Source: Cristatella mucedo (lineage: Eukaryota; Bryozoa; Phylactolaemata; Cristatellidae). Taken from it: a DNA stretch of 64,000 nt. Both the position numbers and the translations under genes were made by a program. Below, one piece after another: positions 53,480-64,000 of the stretch. Every line of letters begins with the position of its first letter. Position 1 is the stretch's first letter. The DNA lies in the NCBI GenBank assembly GCA_009760855.2, contig WPIO01000033.1, positions 1,774,501 through 1,838,500 of the forward strand, given 5' to 3'. The notes under the pieces were generated by a model. That model had not been told where the DNA came from. It worked only from the letters and a program-made list of their open reading frames with translations, and did no database searches.

Positions 53480-53990
53480 TTCATTGTGGGCCTGTTAGTA
53501 GTGATTACGTGCTGGCGAAAGCGATTTACGCGGCGCGTACCGGACCGACGGAGTTAACTGCACGAACTTCCAAAGCCCGCGACTAATAAACTATCCTATG
53601 CTCACGTCGCTAGCGATGGTCCCAACCCGAAGGCGGGCCGCCACAGCACCCCAAGATACGAGCAGCTAACTGAGTAGCCGGCAGAACACAACTGCGCAGT
53701 CCAAGTTGCACTTAGTTGTTCGTCGCCGTAGGTTCGTCTCTCGTGCTCCCGAAGCGTAGTCTCGCATCGACACGGAAACTGCAGCCCCGAGCTCTCTCCG
53801 TCGTCCCGTTATATTCTCTTCATCCTCTAAACTCCTGACCTCGAGCGTAGCTACTATTTCTACTTCAGCACTTTAGTCGGTGCACATCCTAACCGCATCG
53901 CCTGCACAGAGCTCCATTCTAACCTGAGCTCGGTGGATCAGGAGCTGGGTCTGTACTAGGCGCCCTAGTCGACCCCACTAAGGCAAGGGC
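53480..53990. other. CpG-rich patch of unknown origin
   Basis: Visibly richer in G+C and CpG than its surroundings (GCGGCGCGTACCGGACCGACG near 53530, CGTCGCCGTAGG near 53722, and others). No open frame of note, and no gene start nearby on either strand. It could be a promoter-type CpG island, a repeat 5' end or a transferred fragment. Confidence 0.45.
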
Positions 53991-54123
53991 TCCCATCGCG
54001 AATAAGCTGAGAGCTGCCCCAGTGCAATGAATGTGAGTAGGTAATTTGAGTCAATAAACACAAATCGGTTGCGTCATGTCTATGCGGTACCCGTTGTGGT
54101 ATTTTTAATACTACGGCGATAAA

Positions 54124-54265
54124 CTGGTTTGGTCCAGCGGTTAAGGTGCTCACCCCGACCAAGGTCTGGCTAAGGTCATGGGCTCGAGCCCCGAGGCACA
54201 TGTGAAGCGCCTGAAAGGTGATTAAGTTCTCTTAGGGTGCTATACAAATGAACTATATATATAAA
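54124..54265 (+). mobile_element. tRNA-derived SINE, plus
   Basis: CTGGTTTGGTCCAGCGGTTA (A-box-like) and GGGCTCGAGCCCC (B-box-like), then the GAAGCGCC...TTAGGGTGCT stem-loop, with an ACTATATATATA tail. Confidence 0.78.
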
Positions 54266-55461
54266 GCTGTTAAGTGAAAAATATTATGGGAGAATTAACT
54301 AATTTGTACACGTAGCTACAAAATGCACTCGTACCTGAAATTTAATTTGATTGTGTATGACTTATGAAATGGTGGTGAGCAGGCTTTAGATAATCCGTTA
54401 TTTAATAGCACTGATAAAACACCTTAGCTCATTCACTCGACAATTAGATCGAAGTGAGCATAAGAATGTCAATAGCTAGATCTCGCTAAATAAACAGACT
54501 GCGAAGTTGTGCACTTAGTCACTGCACCCACTCACCGGTTAGGATCGGCATAGCTGCTATTGCTTCCTTAAAAGATTTGTTTTCTTTACTCATTGTGTCC
54601 CATTAATATTTATGTGCCTGGCATACCTCTATCAATGCTGCCATGCCCTTAGTTACATGCAACGAAACGAATTCGGCTCTTGGAAAGCTCATCTGATTTT
54701 CGCTTCCATCGGTTTTACCAAAAAATTGATCCACAATACCGGGCACCTGCTTTCTGTCCTTGCACTGGCTACCCACGCAGTCTGATGACGTAGGCAACAA
54801 GACCGACGGACAGATCGTCTAGAAACTTTAAAAAAAACTAAAACCGCCAGCATAAACGTGGCTTTAGCGACGGCCTGCCTGTCGAGCCGCCGATCTGACT
54901 CTTTAAGTAGCTATACGCTTATATGGGCGTTCTTACAATTTTTTAACTGAATATCATGTAGCCGCGATTTTTTTTTCGGGTACATGCCGTCAAACTACAT
55001 AATTTTGAATGTACATGAGTGACACGGTCCAGTGACGTTACGTCGTGGGAGATATTTGTAGTACTGCTACAATACTGCAGTCCTGACGCAATTCGTTTAC
55101 GGATAACAGGGGAAATAATTTGCATACTTGACTATACCATGACTCTTACGGTTAAAAATGGCCTTTGAACTAAAGTTTTAATTCAAGTATCTTGAACTTT
55201 TTTTAATCGATTTTTACTCTCTTGTGGGTACAGACTAGTGTAACATAATTATCGAGCTGCAATGGTTTATTTGTTCTATGCAGCCAAAAAAACAAGTGTG
55301 CCCAGTATGGCTATTTCGAACAGACAACCTGCCCTTATAAATAACATCTCCCGACACAGCACATCTAAATATTCGGCATCGACTCATTGCTGGAGCAGCC
55401 ACACAATGCGACCCTGTACAAAAACTATCAAATGTCGCTGACAAGCAGCTTAACAATGGTA
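54266..55461. other. intergenic and ATP2C1 3' flank
   Basis: No gene recognised. The ATP2C1 3' UTR probably occupies about 55240-55461. Confidence 0.45.
55266..55271 (-). promoter_or_regulatory. candidate poly(A) signal of ATP2C1
   Basis: AATAAA on the minus strand about 190 bases downstream of the stop codon. No competing canonical hexamer was noticed closer. Confidence 0.45.
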
Positions 55462-56853
55462 TTACACCAGTTCACAACCAGCCAAAGAAGCAGCTCTTCT
55501 GCTTTTTCTTTCCAAGATCTTCTTGACCTCAGACACTACAAATACCGACGACGTCAGACTAATAAGAAATAGCCAATCACCCAAAGAAAGTGCTTCTGTC
55601 TGGAAAACAGCCTGGAGAGGTGGGAAATAAATGACCAGCATTTGTCCGACAAGGGATCCACCAACGGCAAGCAAAAACACACGATTAGAGAAAATGCCAA
55701 TCTCGAAAATGGTCTTGGTCTGAGAGCGGCAGGCCATGGCATTAAACATGTCAAACAGGACAAAACACGTGAAGGTCATGGTCGTGTCGCGAGGTGTTAC
55801 AAGCTCGTCCTGCATTTCTCCATGGAAAACCCACAGTGTGCCAAGCACGATGATAGTGGCTGAAAGGACAGCATTAACGATAAGCCGCCGGTTGACTATG
55901 TGATCGGTTAGCTGACGTGGCGGCTGTCGCAGCACATCATGATCCACAGGCTCCACACCTAGGCTTTGCGCCGGCGGCCCATCCATAAGAATGTTGATCC
56001 ACAAGATCTGCATCGCATTGAGCGGATTTGGAAGGTGAAGCAGCGTGCTTAGTGTGATCAGGCTAAGCGCAGCTATGCTTGTACTCAGCTGAAACCGCAC
56101 GAAGTTACGAATATTGTGGAATATGCACTTGCCCTCCTCGATGGCAGCAAGTACTGTCGCCAGATCGTCATCCACGAGGATCATGTCAGCCGCCTCTTTG
56201 CACACGTCCGTACCCGACCGACCCATAGCGATGCCGATGTCAGCGGCACGCAGCGCCACGGCATCGTTCACTCCATCGCCGGTCATTCCTACCAGCAGCC
56301 CTGTTGACTGCAGGGCGCGTACAATCTTGCTCTTGTGGCGCGGGCTTGTGCGATAAAATATGGTGGCAGCACGTGCAGCAGCTGACAGCTCCCCGGCGCT
56401 GTCGAGCGCATCGACGTCAGCACCCGACAGCAGCTGCTTCCCCTCCATCGCTGACAAGTCGGTGCCATCCTCGCGATTCATAATCGAGTTGGTGCTCTTC
56501 TTCGGCAGACACAGTCCTAAACGTTCCCCTATGGCACGAGCCGTCTCCTCAGCATCGCCCGTCACCACACGAATGAGAACTCCACCAGCAGCCAGAGCTG
56601 CGACGGCATCAGCAGCGCCCTCCCTCAACGGGTCCACGAGCCCCACGATACCGGCATAAGCCAGGCCGTTCACGTCGGTTCCATAAGCGAAGGCAAGCAC
56701 CCGCAAACCACTGCTGCCCAATTGCGATGCCTCGTGGACGAACTCGCGCTCCTTCTCGGAAGTTAAATGCATTGTCACACCATGGTGGTAGAACTTGGTG
56801 CAGTGCTTCAGCACTCGCTCCATGGCACCCTTCATGAAGTAAACGGTCTGCAG
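55462..56853 (-). CDS. ATP2C1: ATP2C1 terminal coding exon (463 codons plus stop)
   Basis: A single 1392-base exon after ttctcattgcag. It begins [14 protein letters not shown] and runs through the TGDGVND hinge and M5-M10 to ...AGCELV and TAA at 55464-55462. The exon is more GC-rich than its surroundings. The protein ends Glu-Leu-Val, which would fit a short C-terminal PDZ-type ligand, but that is only a pattern match. The equivalent region is spread over many exons in vertebrates (recalled, not checked here). Confidence 0.93.
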   Translation of the reverse strand: MQTVYFMKGAMERVLKHCTKFYHHGVTMHLTSEKEREFVHEASQLGSSGLRVLAFAYGTDVNGLAYAGIVGLVDPLREGAADAVAALAAGGVLIRVVTGDAEETARAIGERLGLCLPKKSTNSIMNREDGTDLSAMEGKQLLSGADVDALDSAGELSAAARAATIFYRTSPRHKSKIVRALQSTGLLVGMTGDGVNDAVALRAADIGIAMGRSGTDVCKEAADMILVDDDLATVLAAIEEGKCIFHNIRNFVRFQLSTSIAALSLITLSTLLHLPNPLNAMQILWINILMDGPPAQSLGVEPVDHDVLRQPPRQLTDHIVNRRLIVNAVLSATIIVLGTLWVFHGEMQDELVTPRDTTMTFTCFVLFDMFNAMACRSQTKTIFEIGIFSNRVFLLAVGGSLVGQMLVIYFPPLQAVFQTEALSLGDWLFLISLTSSVFVVSEVKKILERKSRRAASLAGCELV

Positions 56854-58090
56854 CTGCAATGAGAAAGAAGCACTTCTGCACTGTTATAAGCGATGCTAAA
56901 ATCGATGACTACAACTGCAACACTGCTCTGCAGAGATGGCCATTAAAACCTAGAAATCGCGATGTGGCTGAAGATCTCAGAGGATACTGTTAGGAACATT
57001 ATTAGGAAACATCTGGACTATGATAGCAACAGGCACTGCCATGATCGGGTCACCCAAGAGAATTTCTCTGATGCTGTCCGATGCTGGGATCGGCAAGCAA
57101 AATCCAGCCTTGCTTTTTTGTGCTGCGCGGTCAGCAATGGCTTGCAATTGGCCACCAGCGCATTCAGTCTTTGTTAGCTAAGCCATCTACTCATGGTGTA
57201 TCGGCTTGTATGCATAGCCAAGACTCTGGCAGTGCATTTTACCAGTGGTAAATCTGTTCTTCAGAGCCATGCTTTTGAGGTGCTGGTCCTCCCTCGAGAG
57301 TTTACCCTTGGCTGACCCAATCATGGCAGTGCAGCTGTGCTATCATAGTCTAGATGTTTCCTAATAATGTTCCATACAGTACCCTCTGAGCTCTTCAGCT
57401 GCCTCTTGATTTTTATATTTTAATAGCCATCTCTGCGAGGCGACATCAAAAACACTCTTGTACCCTTAGAAAGGGGTGCAACTGGCGGCCTGTTCTGGTT
57501 ACGTACCATGCATCTCTATGGCAGGGGCTGGCCTCAACAGGTCAAGGAGACATCTGGGTACCTTAGCTCATCATTGGCAGAGGTATCGTCGGTGACAAAA
57601 TGGGCCAAAATGGGTTCTGCTGGGTGGTATCCAAGAGGGGGTAGTCACGTGACCACACCTCCCCATTTGTTTACACGAGAACTCGTTTGACTCGGTTGAT
57701 GCAGTTACTTACTAAGCCAAGCGTAGCAAACTGAAACTTAGTGCAAAATTATATTGATAGATTGATACACATTTATATATATACACGCACACACGCACAC
57801 ACGCTCCCAGTTCAGGAACAGGGACCATACAGCTTCCGACCCAAAAATGGCGTGCAAGACGAACAGCTGCCAAAATGCTACCCGTTCTGTGCTCACAATG
57901 CAGAGGTCCGCCAGGCAGGCTTCATTATCTGGCCACCAGCAACCCAGGGCACAGACCACGAAGGGCCTCACCACTGCAGACCGGCAGCCAGCAGTCAGGA
58001 AAAACCGGGCTATATATAATACTACATATAATAATAGATACATAATACTACAGCAATTATGAATGTCAATAAGGTGAGGTAATTCACTTA

Positions 58091-58141
<51 letters not shown>

Positions 58142-58550
58142 CTGCAACATGCACTCTCATAGCTCAAACAGAACATTAAAATGCTAGAACATCACATGAC
58201 TACAAACTTGAAAGGTTTTTCATAGGGTGATATGGCATTCCAGCAGATCACTCCGTGCTGTCGCCCTAGGTGACAACTTGCGCTTCTCAGATTTAACTGG
58301 GACCAGCTGAGTCGGCATATTCTCAAGTTGCCAGATAAAGCAGGACCGACCGAAAGTTGAGCTGTGCCTTCTTTGGTATGCGACGAACAGGCACAAATAG
58401 AATCGTCCCCTATCACGGAGGGGGAGCTTACTATAGAGTTAATATAAATTTAAAGATGGTCAGCACGTATGTCTGTTCGTACATCACTTTGCAGCAAATG
58501 TAAAGCGCCTAGAGAGAGATTAAGTTCTCTGAGGGCACTTTATCAAGTGA

Positions 58551-58618
<68 letters not shown>

Positions 58619-61600
58619 TCAATGCTAATTAGCTGCCCAGCAATGACGAAAAAATTTAGATTAATATTCGTTTTGTAAGAAAATTATTCAGTGAAGCAGG
58701 TTTACAAGCTAGGTCAGTGGACACTCAGGCCTGCCATCCACAGCTAAGGTGGAGTTTTTGGTAATTTTTCACGGCTGCAATTTCTATATTGGACTTCCGG
58801 CTTCTGCCACCATTATGAACCAGTGTTTCAACAGCAATGAATTTGGGAACCAAAAAAAGCAAAGCTAGAAGAATATGAACGCACCTACCGCAGACACTAA
58901 TACAAAGAACAAGCAACAAAAAAGTCACTGGGTGCCACACTGTCGAAACTCAACAGAAACGCCATAGACGACAAACTCTACAACAGGATTAGAATGGAGA
59001 AAAAGACAGTGAGCTTCGTGTTTTGAACACTCAGAGAACGTCTCACTTTTCGCAATATCAAAAATTGAAAGAGACTAAAGGTAAGTTTTCGAGTACTATA
59101 AAAAAACTGTGCGTGACGCATGGCTATGATTTTTACTTGCAAGTATGCAGCTCATCAGATATTAGCAAATAATTATACATGATCATTGGTCCAGCGGTTA
59201 AGGTGCTCGCTCCGACCACGGTCTGACTGGGGTCGTGGGCTCGAGCCCCGAGGCATATGTGAAGCGCCTGAATAGAGATTAAGTTCTCTTGGGGCGCTAT
59301 ATCAATGAATTATGAATTATATATCATTAACGGTTTAAAAAAACTTGGCCAATAGCCAGCTGATGTTGCCAGTAAATCTAAACGTGTCGGGTCTTAATAA
59401 ATCGGTCAATATTTCCACACTAACGGAATTTTTAAAGGAATGACTTAAATTACTGCAACTGCCTCCACCGTTGTAGCAACTCGGCCCGATTTCAGGGTAA
59501 CCAACGAGCAACAGCCAAGAAAATGGACATCTACCTACAGCTTTTATCCTTTGTAAATTGCTGCTACACTGCCTATCGGATTAATAATAATACATTTGAT
59601 ATAGCACACTCGGAGAACTTAATCCCTTTCTAGACACTTTCCATTTGTTGCAAAGGAAGCACGATCGAATGGTTAGTGATAGCATGCTCAATGACAACAA
59701 GCATAACATAGGGGTGACACGCACTGGTTCAGCATGCAAATATGGTTAGTGGCAGCAATCACAGTGTCAGCATGCATAAGCACACAAAGGACGAATCACA
59801 TGGACCCACTAAATGCTGTGATAAAATAGATGCGTTTTTAGCAGAAACCTATCTTACGTAGAACACTGACTTCAGAGTAGTGATCGGGTTTTATAAGTAC
59901 TTTATTTACTACCTATCAAATCTACTGCCCCACCAGGCTAAGCATCGTATCACACGCTTTTCGGAATTTAATTGCTTACCTATACCTCGCACAAACCTTA
60001 AATCCTTTGGAGACCGTGCCTTTAGTTCATATGCTCCCAAAGCCTGGAACTCACTCCCGACCTATGTCACGACATCTCCTAACTGGTCCACATTTAAAAG
60101 GAAACTAAAAACCCATCTACTTATGACAGCCTTCAGTGGGTCCGTGTGATTCGTCCTTTATGTGCTTATGCATGCTGACACTGTTGCTTACAAACAAGTC
60201 ACTAAGCTACACTAGACCAAGAGAACTTAAGCAACTACCGCCCAGTCTCCCTTCTACCATTCCTATCAAAGACACTGGAACAAGTCATGGCGGACAAGCT
60301 GAACTCGTATATCGAAACCTCACAACTTACTAGTAAGTTCCAGTCTGGCTTGAGAGCTAATCACTCCACAGAGTCAGCATTGCTTAGGGTATACAACGAC
60401 CTACTTAGGAATGCAGACATGGGTAGAGTCTCTGCTTGTTTTGCTTGATCTTTCGGCAGCTTTTGATACCATCGATCACAAAGTTCTTCTAGAGTGCCTC
60501 TCATCTCGCCTGGGCATCACTGGCACTGCTCTGCAGCGGTTCAGGTTCTATCTCAGTGGGAGACTCCAGAGTATTGACGTGAATGGATAAAGATCATCTG
60601 AAGTACCTCTGAAATATGGAGTACCTCAGGGCTCAGTGCTAGGTCCGGTTCTTTTCACGGTTTATACTCTGCCTCTTGCTGATGTGATTGCCAAGCACAA
60701 TCTAGGCTTTCACTTCTATGCGGATGACACTCAGTTGTACCTTTGCTTTGATCCCTCCCAGCCTTCGAGCACCTCAAATTCTCTCAACTCACTAGCTGCA
60801 TGCATTGATGACATCCGCACATGGATGGCAGCAAATTTTCTAAAACTAAACGATGATAAAACTAACTTACTAGTTATGGGCAAACCCAGTGTGATTCAGA
60901 GATTGGAAAGGCTGACTCAAAATAGGCTCTGCCAGCATATCTTCTGTTGAATCAGCTCGAAATCTATGTGTCATATTCCAAAGCAACCTCTCGTAAGACG
61001 ACCATATCAGCTCCACAGTCAAATCCGCCTATTTTCAGCTACATAACATTGCTAAAATTCGGGCTTGTCTAGATAAAGATACCACGTCCAAGTTGGTCCA
61101 TGCATTCGTGACATCCCATCTCGACTTCTGCAACTCCCTGCTTACTGGCCTACCAGCATGTGCAATCAGGCGATTGCAGCTGGTTCAAAACTCTGCAGCT
61201 AGGCTTGTCTGTCGTGAGCGTCGCAGTTGCCACATCACACCACTTCTCACCGCCCTGCACTGGCTACCAGTCAAGCAAAGGATTGACTTTAAGGTTTAGT
61301 CACTCACTTTTAGGTCACTTCATTCTTTGGCTCCAGCCTATCTTTCAGATATACTACCCCATCAGGCCAAGCATCGTACCACCCGCTTTTCGGAATCCAA
61401 CAGTCTAGAAATACCTCGTACAAACCTTAAATCCTTTGGAGACCATGCATTTAGTTCGTATGCTCCCACAGCCTGGAACTCCCTCCCGACCTGTGTCAGA
61501 ACATCCCCTGACCTGACCACATTTAAAAGGAACCTAAAAACACACCTATTTAGGGCAGCATTTAGTGGGTCCCTGTGACTCGTCCTTGATGTGCTTATGC

Positions 61601-64000
61601 GTGCTGACACTGTGCATGCTGCCACTAACCACATTTGCATGCTGACCCTGTGCATGTCACCCCTAACCATATCATTCATTTTGTTTGTTTTTCAAGCATG
61701 ATTTTACTTACCATTCAATTGCATTTCACTTTGCAGCAAATGTAAAGCGCCTAGAGAGAGATTAAGTTCTCTGAGGGCGCTTTATCAAGTGAATTATTAT
61801 CATTATTATTATTATTATTGCTTGCTGCCACTAACCATACTTGCATGCTGACCCTGTGCATGACACCCCTAACCATGTTGGTCTTGTTGTGTATTGAGCA
61901 TGCTTCTACTAACCATTCGATCGTGCTTCCTTTGCAGCAAATGCAAAGTGCCTGGAAAGGGATTGAGTTCTCTGAGGGCTCTTTATCAAATGTATTATTA
62001 TTATTACTTATTTTTATAAGTAGTATCTTACTTGTAACTCCGTGAAGGCTGGGTGGTTGTTATGATGGAGTGCTTTCTACGGCAAATTCTTTGCAAAAGC
62101 AGCTTTCAGCGTATAATTAGTACCCAAAAATGCGTTCATTTCAGGGAAGAGCTGATTCTACTAGGCAAGCTTCCGATAGCCAGCTTAAGCAACAATTCTG
62201 CTCTCAGGCCCAGTCGGCAGCTGATAACTAAACGACCATCACTGCCCTCGGCTGCTACATGCCATTCCATTTCAAGTGGTCAGCAAAAGTATATTAAACG
62301 AACAAATGAGGCAGTATTGAATGCACCAAAGCAGTAAAATGAAGGAAAATAACAGAGCATCAAAGCATTACAACAGACAACCTGCACATTGATCTGACAC
62401 TGTGTGTCATTACTAATTAAATGACATGATTTGTTTCCAGCTTATAAAGTGCCTAGAAAGAAAATTATTCTCTTAGGGTGCTACACAATATCTCCCACCA
62501 TTATTAAACAAGACTACATCAATATCCAGATAAGCAATGCCGTGATTCATAAACATTGCCTGGTAAGCCATCTCAATCAAGCACTAGCACTGACCTCATT
62601 GCACTTGGGAGTACACTTTACCACCATCGTTTTTGTGTCCGAGTTGAACGGCCACTCCTGAAGGCGTACATACTCGTCACGCACGCCGTCCATATTCATC
62701 TTTGCTGCACATGCCAGCAGGGCTCCCTCCGTGGGGGTCCCAAGTAAAGGGCTATGTCCATCGTCGAGATGTGCATTGTTGCAGACAACAGCAATCCTCA
62801 TAACAAGTGCTATCGAGGGATGAGATTTCTCTGTGACTCTGTCTCCATGGCAAAGGACAGAGCCCTCACCTCGATAGCCAATCCCTGTTACATCTGCATG
62901 CTGCCCGTCTGAGGTAGCCACACGAGTCACAGTCATCTCGTTCTGTGTCAATGTGCCAGTTTTGTCACAGCATATGACATTAACACAGCCTGAAAATATG
63001 TATATGCAACTGAAACTATTGTGATATTACTACGAAGCGATACAGAAGATAACGTTCTATACATATATAATTTGAGTCAATCTGGTGTTAATTGCTTATA
63101 AGAAATGAATGGTCTGCACCTAGTTCCAATGTATGGTATCAGCACCACATTATTATGCACAGTGGAAAAAATAAGTGCAGGGTCAATCTCAAACTCAAAA
63201 GCATCTGCTATTCCTCTGCATGTTCTCCTACTCCTGGGTTACCTACGATTTTGTATTTAATTTTATTTTTGCACTACCACTAAGTCCTGGATCCCATAAG
63301 CACAAGTAAAGAGGTAAACTTTCATTAAACATTTCAGCTGGTAAAAAGCACACTTTACACGTATGACAGTAACAAGGAACTTGGCCCAAAATGCAAAAGC
63401 CCATCTGATAGCTTTAAGATAGGGTGGCCAGCAGATAGTCCAATAGCAATAATTCAGCTGACCATTGAATTTGTACTTAGTCAAAACTAGAGCCTAAATA
63501 CTGTGCCACTGTATTGAGATTGTCACGAGATCGGTACTAAACGGATTTTTTGCTTCACTGGAACCCAACAAGCATAAGAGTAATTAACACCAAGCAGTAA
63601 CATAAGAGTAACAACACTTGGCAAACCAGACGTCAACAGAGAATGGCCTTCATATCAATTTAAATGCCGAATGAATAATGTCTGCAATCAGTGAAATGGT
63701 AATCCTGAAATATAAAATCTTATCGGATTGTGTGCATATTATATTTACGACCGTTAGGCTACATTACAGACAATGCTAATTTTCTATACGACGATTAGTG
63801 GAAATGGGGTCTACTATGCTCTACATACCATGTTTGCTGGATATATTCCAAAAGCACACAGCCCTAGTCCTAGATCGCCACAGCAAAGCTATTTAAGACT
63901 ACTATGCAGCCATTGCCACTCAAAAACTAATCTTGAAGGAAACCTAAATATATGTGAGTCAGTACTTGCCTAGAGTCTCGACAGTAGGCAATTTCTTCAC
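55462..64000 (-). CDS. ATP2C1: ATP2C1 secretory-pathway Ca2+/Mn2+ ATPase (SPCA), 3' part; 5' end outside window
   Basis: P-type (P2A) ATPase that pumps Ca2+ and Mn2+ into the Golgi. Minus-strand exons are 64000-63970 (partial), 62989-62595 and 56853-55462. Visible in order: [10 protein letters not shown], the phosphorylated-Asp motif DKTGTLT, the nucleotide-binding domain with PTEGALLA and FMKGAMERV, the TGDGVNDA hinge, and the M5-M6 region [21 protein letters not shown]. The Asn and Asp of M6 (the family's ion site) are intact. [13 protein letters not shown]-like and [12 protein letters not shown] motifs typical of SPCA (not SERCA) follow, then a stop. The joined frame is open. About 30% of the protein, including the actuator domain and M1-M4, lies upstream of the window. 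The gene is convergent with SLCO copy 2. Confidence 0.93.
56930..57065 (+). mobile_element. Tc1-like HTH fragment, + orientation
   Basis: Closely resembles 48480-48605 of the Tc1-like element (AGATGGC, ATCGCGA, TGGCTGAAGATCTCA and ACTGTTAGGAACATTATTAGG). It lies just upstream, in ATP2C1 terms, of the terminal-exon acceptor. An opposite-strand fragment of the same family follows it. Confidence 0.6.
57080..57730 (-). mobile_element. Tc1-like left-end fragment, inverted
   Basis: The reverse complement corresponds to the left part of the element at 48215-48640. Shared blocks include GGTGTGGTCACGTGACTA, the GTGTAAACA box and the HTH region. Together with 56930-57065 it forms an inverted pair with the HTH-coding parts facing each other, inside the large ATP2C1 intron. 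Confidence 0.6.
58093..58137. repeat. (GT)n microsatellite
   Basis: About 45 bases of GT within the large ATP2C1 intron. Confidence 0.95.
58480..58618 (+). mobile_element. LINE-A 3' tail with long (ATT)n
   Basis: CTTTGCAGCAAATGTAAAGC, the stem-loop and about 68 bases of ATT. Only about 60 bases of LINE remain before the tail. Confidence 0.75.
59186..59325 (+). mobile_element. tRNA-derived SINE, plus
   Basis: ATTGGTCCAGCGGTTAAGG, CGTGGGCTCGAGCCCC and AAGCGCC...GGGGCGCTATATCAATGAATT. The first bases of the head are missing compared with 37689 and 54124. Confidence 0.76.
59584..59860 (-). mobile_element. LINE-A 3' end, minus
   Basis: (AAT)n, complement of the stem-loop (AGCACACTCGGAGAACTTAATC) and the 3' UTR. 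Confidence 0.65.
59915..60185 (+). mobile_element. LINE-A RT C-terminal fragment, plus
   Basis: [40 protein letters not shown], then the start of the 3' UTR. A longer LINE-A copy begins next to it. Confidence 0.7.
60190..61815 (+). mobile_element. LINE-A, longest copy, with RT domain, plus
   Basis: About 1.6 kb. Traces of [16 protein letters not shown], the [20 protein letters not shown] palm, [15 protein letters not shown], and the active site [10 protein letters not shown] (YADD codons 60717-60728). [31 protein letters not shown] and the usual C-terminus ending AFSGSL follow, then 3' UTR, stem-loop 61743-61784 and (ATT)n. At least one in-frame stop and several frameshifts make it inactive. 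The domain order fits the CR1/L2 group; the endonuclease half is missing. Confidence 0.83.
61818..62008 (+). mobile_element. LINE-A variant 3' end, plus
   Basis: Starts directly at the (ATT)n of the previous LINE-A. GCTGCCACTAACCATACTTG, a diverged stem-loop AAAGTGCC...GAGGGCTCTTT and (ATT)n. Confidence 0.68.
62009..62594. other. ATP2C1 intron, 5'-most part
   Basis: Mostly unassigned. 62430-62495 resembles a damaged LINE-A tail stem-loop. Confidence 0.4.
62595..62989 (-). CDS. ATP2C1: ATP2C1 exon with the DKTGT phosphorylation site
   Basis: A 395-base exon after tattttcag on the minus strand, donor GAG before gtcagt. It encodes [20 protein letters not shown], the catalytic Asp motif, then much of the nucleotide-binding domain up to [13 protein letters not shown]. 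It ends in phase 0. Confidence 0.92.
62990..63969 (-). other. ATP2C1 GC-AG intron
   Basis: A 980-base intron whose 5' end reads AG|GCAAGT and whose 3' end is ttttcag. The GC site is needed to keep the conserved LGC-DKTGT reading. The only nearby GT would add a base shift and destroy the frame. Apart from A/T-rich DNA nothing else was recognised inside. Confidence 0.75.
63970..64000 (-). CDS. ATP2C1: ATP2C1 exon, truncated by the window edge ([10 protein letters not shown])
   Basis: The last bases of an exon encoding [10 protein letters not shown] plus the first base of a Gly codon. The donor is AG before GCAAGT, i.e. a GC donor. Joining it to the next exon at 62989 gives L-G-C-V-N-V, the conserved SPCA sequence before DKTGT. 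Confidence 0.85.

Noticed and set aside
56114-56659. Plus-strand frames of 63-99 codons opposite ATP2C1
   Set aside because: Antisense shadows of a GC-rich, strongly conserved coding exon.

Overview
The window is a piece of an animal nuclear genome, most likely an invertebrate. Its genes are split by GT-AG introns, one of them GC-AG. The two gene families found are an SLCO/OATP organic-anion transporter and the Golgi Ca2+/Mn2+ pump ATP2C1. The non-coding DNA is full of CR1/L2-like LINEs, tRNA-derived SINEs, hAT and Tc1 DNA transposons and long microsatellites. I cannot name the species. An early-branching or otherwise non-vertebrate metazoan fits best, and a sponge is possible but unproven.

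Layout. 1-1020: LINE debris. 2020-19749 (+): SLCO copy 1, nine coding exons, 670 aa, intact. 19750-24349: its 3' flank and intergenic DNA with LINE and possible pre-SET remnants. 24350-49918 (+): SLCO copy 2, nine exons with identical phases, and identical lengths except exon 1 (3 bp shorter); 669 aa, intact. 49919-55461: intergenic DNA with a LINE, a (CT)n tract, a CpG-rich patch and a SINE. 55462-64000 (-): the 3' part of ATP2C1, three exons, the first cut by the window edge. The second SLCO copy and ATP2C1 are convergent.

The two SLCO genes arose by one tandem duplication of roughly 18 kb or more. Similarity starts about 170 bases before each ATG and continues past each stop to a shared AATTAAAG. 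Some repeats sit at matching intron positions in both copies and so are older than the duplication: a SPIN-like hAT element, an old LINE-A and a microsatellite seed. Many others are private to one copy and therefore younger. Nucleotide identity between the copies is patchy. Part of exon 1, exon 6 and the exon 7-intron 7-exon 8 block are about 96-99% identical, while exon 5 is about 84%, which suggests gene conversion.

Two LINE families account for most repeats. LINE-A ends in a stem-loop around AAAGCGCC and GGCGCTTT followed by (ATT)n. LINE-B ends in repeats of TACAT/ATTAC. A tRNA-headed SINE carries a LINE-A-like stem-loop tail and probably uses LINE-A for retrotransposition. All coordinates come from reading the sequence by eye; LINE and SINE boundaries are approximate to about 10-30 bases.
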